Of a stretch of 64,000 bases of DNA, positions 23,760-30,798 are shown piece by piece. Positions within the stretch are counted from its first letter, which is position 1; every line of letters begins with the position of its first letter. The DNA is from Lachnospiraceae bacterium (lineage in GTDB: Bacteria > Bacillota > Clostridia > Lachnospirales > Lachnospiraceae). The stretch is from positions 1 through 64,000 of the forward strand of contig JAFZRY010000023.1 in the NCBI GenBank assembly GCA_017619615.1, in the 5' to 3' direction. The notes beneath the pieces are model-generated. The model saw nothing but the letters and a program-made list of their open reading frames with translations. It was not told the DNA's origin and made no database searches. The position numbers were made by a program, and so were the translations under genes.

Positions 23760-25175
23760 ATGGAAATCAATGGCACAAGAATGTTGATCGCTCTGTTGAT
23801 CGGCATCGCCGTGCTGATCGTGCTCGTGCTCAAGACCAAGATCCAGGCATTCCTGGCTCTGATCCTTTGTACGATCCTGGTCGGCGTCATCGGCGGCATG
23901 CCCCTGGCTGCGGCAGACATCGTTGATGCATCAGGCGCGTCCAAATCCGGCGTTAGCATCATCAACTCCGTCACGGGCGGCTTCGGCGGCACCCTCGGAA
24001 GCATCGGCATCATCATCGGCTTCGGCGTGATGATGGGCCAGATCTTCGAAGTATCCGGCGCGGCAAAGCGCATGGCCTACACCTTCCTGAAGCTGTTCGG
24101 CAAAGGCAAAGAGGAAGAAGCGCTGGCCATCACCGGTTTCCTGGTATCCATCCCGATCTTCTGCGACTCCGGTTTCGTGGTGCTGTCCCCCATCGCGAAG
24201 GCGCTGTCCCGCACCACCAAAAAGTCCGTGATCAGCCTCGGCGTGGCTCTGGCCGCCGGTCTGGTCATCACCCACTCCCTGGTGCCTCCGACCCCCGGCC
24301 CTCTGGGCGTCTGCGGCATTTTCGGCATTGACGTAGGTCTGTTCCTGCTGCTGACCATCGTCCTGGCTATCCCCATGGCCATCGCCTGCATCATCTATGC
24401 GAGAAAGGTCCTGGCCAAGAAGTTCTACCGCATTCCCGATGAGGAAGGCAATATCGTGGAAGTGCCTTATCAGGCTCCCGATTACGAGGCTGCTTTCAAC
24501 ATGGATATGAAGGGCGTCCCCGGTGCGCTGATCTCCTTCCTGCCTCTGCTGCTCCCCATCGTGCTGATCCTGATCAACACGGTCGCTTCCGCTCTGAAGC
24601 TTGGCGGCGGCTTCTGGAAGGTCCTGATCTTCCTCGGCCAGCCGATCGTGGCCGTGGGCATCGGTCTGTTAGTCGCCATCTTCACGCTGGGCAAGCCGTT
24701 CAGCCGTGAGACCATCCTTCGCGAGATGGAAAAAGGCATGGCTTCTGCCGGTATCATCATGCTGGTGACCGGCGGCGGCGGTGCTCTGGGCCGCATCATC
24801 ACCGATTCCGGTCTGGGCGCCTACATGGCCAACGGCCTGGCCAAGACGACCATCCCGCTGATCCTGCTGCCTCTGCTGATCTCCACGCTGATGCGTTTCG
24901 TGCAGGGCTCCGGCACGGTCGCCATGACCACCGCGGCCAGCATTACCGCTCCCATCCTGGCGGCTGCCAACAGCAACCTGATCCTCGGCGCCATCGCCTG
25001 CTGCGTGGGCTCCCTGTTCTTCGGCTACTTCAACGATTCCTATTTCTGGGTCGTGAACCGTACGCTGGGCGTCTCCGAAGCGAAAGAACAGCTGCGTGTC
25101 TGGTCCGTCACCTCCACCATCGCCTGGGGCGTCGGTGTCGTGGAAGTGCTGATCTTAAGCATCTTCATGCACTAA
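23760..25175 (+). CDS. GntP family gluconate/tetronate:H+ symporter
   Basis: The 471-residue integral membrane protein has about twelve to fourteen hydrophobic segments and the GntP landmarks: the glycine-rich IINSVTGGFGGTLGSIG near residue 64, the ISIPIFCDSGF-type segment (SIPIFCDSGFVVL) near 130, ITHSLVPPTPGP near 168, and RFVQGSGTVAMTTA near 380. GntP proteins import sugar acids with protons. Here the neighbouring kinases and PdxA2 make a tetronate such as D-threonate or erythronate the likely substrate. It follows pdxA2 by 46 bases with its own GGAGG RBS. Confidence 0.9.
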   Translation: MEINGTRMLIALLIGIAVLIVLVLKTKIQAFLALILCTILVGVIGGMPLAAADIVDASGASKSGVSIINSVTGGFGGTLGSIGIIIGFGVMMGQIFEVSGAAKRMAYTFLKLFGKGKEEEALAITGFLVSIPIFCDSGFVVLSPIAKALSRTTKKSVISLGVALAAGLVITHSLVPPTPGPLGVCGIFGIDVGLFLLLTIVLAIPMAIACIIYARKVLAKKFYRIPDEEGNIVEVPYQAPDYEAAFNMDMKGVPGALISFLPLLLPIVLILINTVASALKLGGGFWKVLIFLGQPIVAVGIGLLVAIFTLGKPFSRETILREMEKGMASAGIIMLVTGGGGALGRIITDSGLGAYMANGLAKTTIPLILLPLLISTLMRFVQGSGTVAMTTAASITAPILAAANSNLILGAIACCVGSLFFGYFNDSYFWVVNRTLGVSEAKEQLRVWSVTSTIAWGVGVVEVLILSIFMH

Positions 25176-25187
25176 GTCCCGTCAACT

Positions 25188-25240
25188 GACAAGGGGACGG
25201 TCCTTCTGTCACATTTCCGGCAGGGGACCGTCCCTTCCCT
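25188..25240. repeat. Palindromic intergenic repeat, family A (GGGGACGGTTC type), copy 1
   Basis: GGGGACGGTCC and its inverted partner GGACCGTCCC flank a loop holding TTCTGTCACATTTCCGGCAG, with CTGACA just outside. The same core recurs near 39.3, 41.9 and 45.7 kb. It sits in the gap between the permease and aldolase genes and could weaken read-through, but lacks a T-run. Confidence 0.75.
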
Positions 25241-25276
25241 TATCCGTACGGCAGAAAAACAAAGGAGAGCGATGAT

Positions 25277-26116
25277 ATGTCACTCGTAACCATGAAACAA
25301 CTGGTCGATGAGGCCTGGCAGCAGAAGAACTGCATCCCCGCCTTCAACGTCGGCTCCCTGGAAATGGTGCGCGGCGCCCTGCAGGCGGCCGAAGAACTGA
25401 ACACCCCGGTGATCATCCAGATCGCCGAGCGCCTGCTCAAATATTCCCCGCTGGAGCTGATCGGCCCCGGCATGGTGCAGGCGGCGCGCGAGGCGGCTGT
25501 CCCCGTGGCGGTGAATTTCGACCACAGCCGCACCCGTGAGACCATCGAACGCGCGCTGGACTACGGCTTCACCGGCGTGATGTACGACGGCTCCACGGAC
25601 CCGTTTGAGGAAAATATCGCCGGCACCGCGGCCATCGTGGAACTGGCGAAGAAATACGGCGCCTCGGTGGAAGGCGAACTGGGCCTGGTGGGCGGCAGTG
25701 AAGACGGCCTCTCGGACCATGGCATCCTCTGCACCAACCCTGACAAGGCGCGCGAATTCTGCGAGCGCACCGGCATCGCCTGCCTGGCCGTCGCCATCGG
25801 CAACGCGCACGGCGATTACCCCACCGCGCCTGTCCTGGCCTTCGACATCCTGGAGCAGATCAACGCGAAGGCCGGCGTCCCCCTGGTCCTGCATGGCGGC
25901 AGCGGCATTTCGGACGAGGACTTCCGCAAAGCCATCTCGCTGGGCATCGCGAAGATCAACATCGGCACCGCCAGCTTCAACAACGTGACCCGCTTCGCGG
26001 AAAAATATCTGGCTACCGAAGGCAAGCACAGTTACTTCGAACTGAATACCGCCATGACGAAAGGCATGGTCGAAAATGCCCGGAAGCACATTCGCGTGTT
26101 CCGCGGGATCGATTGA
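25277..26116 (+). CDS. Class II fructose-bisphosphate aldolase family protein
   Basis: The 279-residue TIM barrel resembles class II ketose-bisphosphate aldolases (FbaA/GatY/KbaY). It has IPAFNVGSLEMVRG near residue 20, VEGELGLVGG near residue 134, AIGNAHGDYP near 176 and VLHGGSGISDEDF near 206, where the His residues bind zinc. The first metal site reads VNFDHSRT instead of the usual HLDHG, a variation that may change the substrate. Both routes of tetronate breakdown end at dihydroxyacetone phosphate, a substrate or product of such aldolases, which may explain its place here. AAAGGAGAGCGATGAT precedes the ATG. Confidence 0.85.
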   Translation: MSLVTMKQLVDEAWQQKNCIPAFNVGSLEMVRGALQAAEELNTPVIIQIAERLLKYSPLELIGPGMVQAAREAAVPVAVNFDHSRTRETIERALDYGFTGVMYDGSTDPFEENIAGTAAIVELAKKYGASVEGELGLVGGSEDGLSDHGILCTNPDKAREFCERTGIACLAVAIGNAHGDYPTAPVLAFDILEQINAKAGVPLVLHGGSGISDEDFRKAISLGIAKINIGTASFNNVTRFAEKYLATEGKHSYFELNTAMTKGMVENARKHIRVFRGID

Positions 26117-26158
26117 ACCGGGCTGGCAATACTTTCTGCATCAATTAGTTGATTTCGT

Positions 26159-26194
26159 ACAGGGCTGTGAGTAATCGCGGCCCTGTTGTTTTTC
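26159..26194 (+). terminator. Terminator of the tetronate cluster
   Basis: ACAGGGC (26159-26165) and GCCCTGT (26180-26186) form a 7-bp stem followed by a T-rich tail (26187-26194). It closes the co-directional run of genes from about 18.5 kb. Confidence 0.75.
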
Positions 26195-26226
26195 AAATTG
26201 ACATATAATATTTAATTTTAAAGTAA

Positions 26227-26255
26227 TTGCTTTTTCTCTATCTGTCGCTTATAAT
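26227..26255 (+). promoter_or_regulatory. Promoter of the PadR gene pair
   Basis: TTGCTT (26227-26232), a 17-base spacer and TATAAT (26250-26255) form a good sigma-A promoter 30 bases upstream of the PadR start. A second TTGACA lies about 25 bases upstream in the AT-rich leader without a properly spaced -10. Confidence 0.7.
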
Positions 26256-26284
26256 AATCATAACTTAAACGAAAGAGGTTCAAT

Positions 26285-26644
26285 ATGGCTGCCTACACTT
26301 CCAGTAATGTCAAAAAAGGTCTGCTCCCCATGCTGGTGCTTCATCTGCTGAATGAGAAGGACATGTACGGCTATGAGATCATCAAGGCGATAGAAGAACG
26401 GTCCGGCGGTATTCTTTCCTTCAAGGTGGGCGCCCTTTACCCGGTCCTCTATCACCTGGAAGAAACCGGTCACGTCACGGAAACGCGAGTCCCTCACAAA
26501 ATGCGTATGACCCACGTTATCTATCATCTGGAACCCATAGGAAAGACTCTTCTTCGGGAAATAGAGGAAGAGTATTATTCGGTTTCGGATGCCGTGGCAT
26601 CTATTTTGGAAGGGAGGAATCATGAACGGGCTGAAACAGTATGA
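26285..26644 (+). CDS. PadR family transcriptional regulator
   Basis: The 119-residue protein is a PadR-type winged helix. It shows LLPMLVLHLLNEKDMYGYEIIKAIEE, the conserved YGYEI core near residue 30, followed by GALYPVLYHLEETGHV, which is the recognition helix and wing. A short C-terminal dimerisation helix follows. Such proteins repress small membrane or transport genes and often their own operon. The next gene overlaps its end by 23 bases and encodes a membrane-anchored partner, a frequent arrangement. It lies in a lower-GC patch. Confidence 0.9.
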   Translation: MAAYTSSNVKKGLLPMLVLHLLNEKDMYGYEIIKAIEERSGGILSFKVGALYPVLYHLEETGHVTETRVPHKMRMTHVIYHLEPIGKTLLREIEEEYYSVSDAVASILEGRNHERAETV

Positions 26645-27008
26645 GAATGAGGTTTCCGGGCTGCTGGATTGTCCACAGGAGGAAAAAGAGTACTATCTGA
26701 AGGGTATTCGGGAGAGTTTTGCGCCGTTTACGGACCAGATGACTTATGAGCAACTTGTAAAGAAACTGGGAACGCCGGAGGAATGGGTCAATTCCCTGCT
26801 GAATATTACGGATGGGCAGCTGTATGTGGAGGAAATAAGAAAAAAGACGAAGAGGAAGAGAATACTGAGACTCTTTGCTGCACTTGCAATAGTATTGGTT
26901 ATCGGAACTATTGCATATTTCATTTGGTGGAATGAACGAACACGGAGTTTCGAAGGAGCATACGGAGAAATTGTGATCGATTCATTGGAAACAGATGAAA
27001 GGAATTAG
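26622..27008 (+). CDS. Single-pass membrane protein paired with PadR
   Basis: The 128-residue protein has a cytosolic N-terminal helical domain (residues 1-80) with YYLKGIRESF and LVKKLGTPEEWVNSLL. This resembles the helical HAAS/DUF1700-type domain that often follows PadR genes. One membrane helix follows at about residues 87-105, with a short outer tail. The ATG at 26622 is preceded by GGGAGGAATC and overlaps the PadR gene, implying coupled translation. It may act as the sensor or sequestering partner of the PadR protein. That role is inferred from pairing only. Confidence 0.7.
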   Translation: MNGLKQYENEVSGLLDCPQEEKEYYLKGIRESFAPFTDQMTYEQLVKKLGTPEEWVNSLLNITDGQLYVEEIRKKTKRKRILRLFAALAIVLVIGTIAYFIWWNERTRSFEGAYGEIVIDSLETDERN

Positions 27009-27101
27009 GAGATGAAACGCATGTCTGATGAATCTTCAAACGTCCTTTTTGTATGAAAGTAGAAGAATTATTCTTTTGATATATTAAAAATAAAATATAT
27101 A

Positions 27102-27130
27102 TTGACAAATCAAACTCAAAATGATAATAA
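27102..27130 (+). promoter_or_regulatory. Promoter in the AT-rich gap before the secreted protein gene
   Basis: A consensus TTGACA (27102-27107), a 17-base spacer and TAATAA (27125-27130) lie in a very AT-rich stretch (27009-27195). The gap shows no other feature. Confidence 0.6.
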
Positions 27131-27195
27131 ATAATTAAATACATTGGAATTAAAGCGTAATCAAATTACGCAAGTAAAAAAAGGAGGCGATCAAT

Positions 27196-27744
27196 ATGAA
27201 GAAACTTATCATTGCGATGCTGGCGCTGTTCTTTATTGTGCCGGCTGGGATCCATGTGATGGCGGAACGGGAATACCTTCCTCCGTATCCTCCTGCAGAT
27301 GAATGTGATGAACAAACCTGGAATGATTTGTATGCCCAACCGGACATACCTCCACACGGAACGCTTCAGCAAGGATGTGTTCTCTATAAGGGAACGATTT
27401 TCTGGGAGTCTGGCCACACTATCAGCGCTGAAATGCTCCCTTCCCGCTATGTTGAGGTTGGGAAGATCGGAAAAATCAATAACCTTGATTTGCCCACGGA
27501 AGAGTTATGCGGGGCAAGATGGCCGAGCGGTCTGCGTGTGTATGCAGATCCTGCGGAAGAGCAGATCGAAGGCGAAACAGTTATCTACGTGGAATCACTT
27601 GGCGGTGTAGGTAAAGGAGATGAGCCGGTCAAGGATTTTGTAATATGCTATATTAGCGAATACCTTGAATCGTGCTATAAGAACGAACCATTTCTGACGT
27701 GGCATAAAGAATACCTGGCTGCCCATCCGGATGAAAATCAGTAA
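27196..27744 (+). CDS. Secreted protein of unknown function
   Basis: The 182-residue product starts with a signal-peptide-like MKKLIIAMLALFFIVPAGIH and a possible cleavage site near MAERE (residue 25). There is no lipobox cysteine. The mature part is acidic and rich in Pro, Tyr and Trp, with short stretches such as LPPYPPADE and DIPPHGTLQQG. I recognise no domain. A strong GGAGG at 27183-27187 lies before the ATG, and it has its own TTGACA promoter. Codon use is more AT-rich than that of the flanking metabolic genes. Confidence 0.65.
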   Translation: MKKLIIAMLALFFIVPAGIHVMAEREYLPPYPPADECDEQTWNDLYAQPDIPPHGTLQQGCVLYKGTIFWESGHTISAEMLPSRYVEVGKIGKINNLDLPTEELCGARWPSGLRVYADPAEEQIEGETVIYVESLGGVGKGDEPVKDFVICYISEYLESCYKNEPFLTWHKEYLAAHPDENQ

Positions 27745-27815
27745 ATTCAGGAATATAAGCCGAAATGATGACAAGGGACGCACCTCTTCCGTCCGAAATC
27801 AAATCGTTTTCATCC

Positions 27816-27853
27816 ATCCGGCCTTGCTAACAGGCCGGATCTTTTGTTATAAT
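27816..27853 (+). promoter_or_regulatory. Composite terminator-promoter, copy 1
   Basis: ATCCGGCCT (27816-27824) and AGGCCGGAT (27832-27840) form a perfect 9-bp stem, followed by CTTTTGTT. The T at the loop begins TTGCTA (27824-27829), which with an 18-base spacer faces TATAAT (27848-27853) directly after the U-tract. The same bases thus can end the upstream transcript and start the next. Confidence 0.65.
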
Positions 27854-27911
27854 ATCTAGTAACATCCGGCGGTATTTTACGAGAAGAAGGATACGAAAGG
27901 AAAGAAAGCAG

Positions 27912-28511
27912 ATGAAGCAAAGATTTTTGTTCGCATTGATGATCCTTGCGGTCCTCTGCCTGTCCGCCTGCAGCAAGACGCCCGCGGAACCCGACATAAG
28001 CGGGATCGTCCCGCTGCCGCCTGTCACGACATATTATTCGCTGGAGGAATTTGAGAACAGCGAAAAGCAGAATGCGGCCGGCAGAGTCGAAGCCTATTAT
28101 GTCCCGATCCTTCCGGAAGATCAGTATACCCTCTCGTCTGTCACGAAGCGGGAAGGCGTCTACGTATCCGTGACGTACCGCACCGAACTGCCGGAGGATC
28201 TGGCTAAACAGCTCCGGACCGAATATGACCGGGAACGCTGTCAGCAGCTGATCTGTGAGACCAGTCTGCTTGAGGACAGCAGCGCCGGCCTGCAGCAGTA
28301 TATCAGCAATGGGTATCAGGAGACCGTGGTGAACGGCCGCACGGTTTACCGCTGGGACGAGTATGCGGAAAACAGCCCGGCGCAGCCCGTGATCGGGTAT
28401 GAGATCGTTTTTCTGGCGGAGGGAAAACGGATCTTCATGCATCTGCCCGGGGTAGGTTCTTTTGAAGAAATGATACAGTACGCCGATCCGGTGAAAAGAG
28501 TGATCGAGTGA
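27912..28511 (+). CDS. Lipoprotein of unknown function
   Basis: The 199-residue protein has a signal peptide with lipobox LSAC (Cys near residue 20), so it should be a membrane-anchored lipoprotein. The mature domain has YYSLEEFENS, then several strands such as YVSVTYRTELPEDLA. It ends with the VFLAEGKRIFMHLPG segment, a pattern seen in small uncharacterised Clostridia lipoproteins. No enzymatic motif is seen. GAAAGGAAAGAAAGCAG precedes the ATG. It has its own promoter in the composite element upstream and is followed by a second composite element. Confidence 0.75.
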   Translation: MKQRFLFALMILAVLCLSACSKTPAEPDISGIVPLPPVTTYYSLEEFENSEKQNAAGRVEAYYVPILPEDQYTLSSVTKREGVYVSVTYRTELPEDLAKQLRTEYDRERCQQLICETSLLEDSSAGLQQYISNGYQETVVNGRTVYRWDEYAENSPAQPVIGYEIVFLAEGKRIFMHLPGVGSFEEMIQYADPVKRVIE

Positions 28512-28556
28512 GAAAGATGAAAGAGGTATGTCCCCTGCCATCCGCATTTATCGGCA

Positions 28557-28593
28557 ATCCGGTCTTGTAAACGGGCCGGTTTTTTGTTATGAT
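28557..28593 (+). promoter_or_regulatory. Composite terminator-promoter, copy 2
   Basis: CCGGTC (28559-28564) pairs with GGCCGG-side bases (28574-28579) around the loop, and a T-run at 28580-28585 follows. TTGTAA (28565-28570) in the loop, a 17-base spacer and TATGAT (28588-28593) form a promoter for the acetoacetyl-CoA synthetase gene. It has the same design as the element at 27.8 kb. Confidence 0.65.
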
Positions 28594-28612
28594 GGCAGTT
28601 GCGAAAATCGTC

Positions 28613-28690
28613 CGGGGAGAACCGTCCCCGCGGGCGAAAAAACCGCCCGTGAGAGTTGTCCCCGGGGGCGGGGGGAGAAAGGCAGAATAT
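28613..28690 (+). promoter_or_regulatory. Structured 5' leader of the acetoacetyl-CoA synthetase gene
   Basis: The leader of about 90 bases holds two small hairpins: CGGGGA (28613-28618) with TCCCCG (28625-28630), and CGGGCG (28631-28636) with CGCCCG (28644-28649). A very G-rich stretch follows and includes the ribosome site. The C-rich arms could also pair with the G-rich ribosome site, so translation may be regulated. No known riboswitch class is recognised. Confidence 0.4.
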
Positions 28691-30643
28691 ATGCAGAAAT
28701 TGTTGTGGAAGCCGTCGGAAGAGGTGAAGAATTCCTGCCGGATGGCGGATTTCATGCGGTATGTGAATGCGCGCTGCGGGAAGGAGTTCAGGGAATATAA
28801 GGAGCTGTACGACTGGTCCATTACGGACATCCCGGCGTTCTGGGACGCGCTGTGGCACTATTTTGACGTGATCTGCTCGCGGCCGTACGAGGCGGTGGTG
28901 GACGACGTGAAGAAGTTCCCGGGCGCCCGCTGGTTCGTCGGGGCGCGGATGAATTACGCGGAAAACATGCTGCGGTTCTGCGATGAGGACGGCACGGCCA
29001 TTACGTTCCGGGGCGAGGGCTTTGAACGGCGCGTCATCAGCCGCCGGGAACTGAAGGAAACGGTGTGGCGGCTGGCGGAAGCGTTCCGGAAGGAAGGCAT
29101 CCGGCCGGGCGATACCATTGCGGGCTATCTGCCGAACCTGCCGGAGACCATCATCGCGATGCTGGCTGCCGCGGCGGTCGGCGCGGTCTGGTGCTCCTGC
29201 GCGACGGATATCGGCGCCGGCGCGGCCGCGGACCGCGTGGGCCAGATCGAACCGAAGATCCTGGTGACCACGGACGGCTACGTCTATAAAGGAAAATCCT
29301 TCTCCTCGCTCGAAAACGCGAAGGAGATCGCGGCCCGCATCCCGTCCTTAAAGCGGGTGGTCGTGGTCCATTACGCCGGCGACGGCACCACCGGGGAGAT
29401 CCCGGCCGCCGTGCGCTGGGAAGACTATCTGGAACCGCTGCCGGAGCATTTTGAATACGAGCAGGTCGAGGCCTCGCACCCGCTGTTCGTCATGTTTTCC
29501 TCCGGCACCACCGGCAAGCCCAAATGCATGGTCCAGTCGCACGCGGGCATCCTGGCGAACCAGCTGAAGGAGCTGACGCTGCACTGCAACATCCAGAAAG
29601 GCAGCAAGCTCTGCTACATCACCACCTGCAGCTGGATGATGTGGAACTGGCAGGCGGCGGCGCTGGGCACCGGCGCGGAACTGGTGCTGTATGAAGGAAA
29701 CCCGTCCTACCCGGACAACGCGGCCATCTGGAAAGTGCTGGAAGAAGAGGAAGTCACGGACTTCGGCCTGTCTGCCAGCTACATCCATATGCTGATCGCG
29801 CAGGGCTTCAGCCCGAAGGAGCATGCGGACCTGTCCAAGCTGCGCGCCATCTCGCAGACCGGCTCCGCCCTGTCCGACGCGGGCTGGGAGTTCGTGTACC
29901 GCGAGATCAAGGAAGACTACCACTTCAACTCCATCGCCGGCGGCACGGACATCAACGGCTGCTTCGGCATCGGCAATATGATGATCCCGGTCTATTCCGG
30001 CGAACTGGCCGCCATCGGCCTGGGCGAGAAGGTGGAGTGCTATGACGACAACGGCAAGCCCCTCCGTGACAAAGAGGGCGAGCTGGTCTGCGAAGCGCCG
30101 ATCCCCTCCATGCCGCTCTATTTCTGGAACGACCCGGACGGCGAGCGGTATTACAACGCGTATTTCGGCGTATACCCGGGCATCTGGCGCCACGGCGACT
30201 ACGTGATCCTGCACGGCAATACGGGCGGCCTGACGTTCTGCGGCCGCAGCGACTCCATCCTGAAGCCGTCGGGCGTGCGCATCGGCACCGCGGAGATCTA
30301 CAACATTGTCAACGTGATCCCGCAGGTGGAGGATTCCCTGGCGGTGGGCCAGAATTACCACGGCGACCAGCGGATCGTCCTGTTCGTCAAATGCCGCCCC
30401 GGCTGCACGCTGGACGACGCCCTGGTGAAGGCCATCAGGACAGCCCTGCGCACCAAAGGCTCGCCGCGCCACGTCCCGGCGGTGATCCTGGAAACGCCGG
30501 AGATCCCGACCACCTTAAACGGCAAGAAGGTCGAAGGCGCCGTCACGAACATCCTGAACGGCCGGCCCGTGGGCAACCGCGACGCGCTGTCCAATCCGGA
30601 AAGCCTGACGTACTACGAAGAGCAGGCGGCGAAGCTTCAGTAA
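28691..30643 (+). CDS. aacS: Acetoacetyl-CoA synthetase
   Basis: AacS activates acetoacetate with ATP and CoA. The 650-residue ANL-family enzyme has the expected length, an acetyl-CoA synthetase-like N-terminus (FREYKELYDWSITDIPAFWD) and the A3 phosphate loop FSSGTTGKPKCMVQSH near residue 270. The A5 region SIAGGTDINGCF is present. The A8 hinge region GRSDSILKPSGVRIGTAEIY is near residue 520, and TLNGKKVEGAV has the catalytic lysine near 620. The ATG at 28691 follows GGGGAGAAAGGC. Because Kce in the lysine operon releases acetoacetate, this gene may complete that pathway. Confidence 0.92.
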   Translation: MQKLLWKPSEEVKNSCRMADFMRYVNARCGKEFREYKELYDWSITDIPAFWDALWHYFDVICSRPYEAVVDDVKKFPGARWFVGARMNYAENMLRFCDEDGTAITFRGEGFERRVISRRELKETVWRLAEAFRKEGIRPGDTIAGYLPNLPETIIAMLAAAAVGAVWCSCATDIGAGAAADRVGQIEPKILVTTDGYVYKGKSFSSLENAKEIAARIPSLKRVVVVHYAGDGTTGEIPAAVRWEDYLEPLPEHFEYEQVEASHPLFVMFSSGTTGKPKCMVQSHAGILANQLKELTLHCNIQKGSKLCYITTCSWMMWNWQAAALGTGAELVLYEGNPSYPDNAAIWKVLEEEEVTDFGLSASYIHMLIAQGFSPKEHADLSKLRAISQTGSALSDAGWEFVYREIKEDYHFNSIAGGTDINGCFGIGNMMIPVYSGELAAIGLGEKVECYDDNGKPLRDKEGELVCEAPIPSMPLYFWNDPDGERYYNAYFGVYPGIWRHGDYVILHGNTGGLTFCGRSDSILKPSGVRIGTAEIYNIVNVIPQVEDSLAVGQNYHGDQRIVLFVKCRPGCTLDDALVKAIRTALRTKGSPRHVPAVILETPEIPTTLNGKKVEGAVTNILNGRPVGNRDALSNPESLTYYEEQAAKLQ

Positions 30644-30663
30644 CGCAATATTCATCAAAACTT

Positions 30664-30726
30664 AAACGGCTCTCCCGCAGAATAACGGGAGGGCCGTTTG
30701 ACTTTTTCCGGCAAATGGGGTATAAT
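30664..30726 (+). promoter_or_regulatory. Composite terminator-promoter, copy 3
   Basis: A 14-bp stem is formed by 30664-30677 and 30686-30699 (one G-T pair), followed by a T-rich tail that ends aacS transcripts. TTGACT (30698-30703) uses the last bases of the stem. With a 17-base spacer and TATAAT (30721-30726) it is the promoter of the next gene. Confidence 0.8.
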
Positions 30727-30798
30727 TACGGCAGCCGTCTGAAAAACGGTTTGTTTTGCTACGTTTACCCTTTACTATCCAAAGGAGAGTATTTGCCG

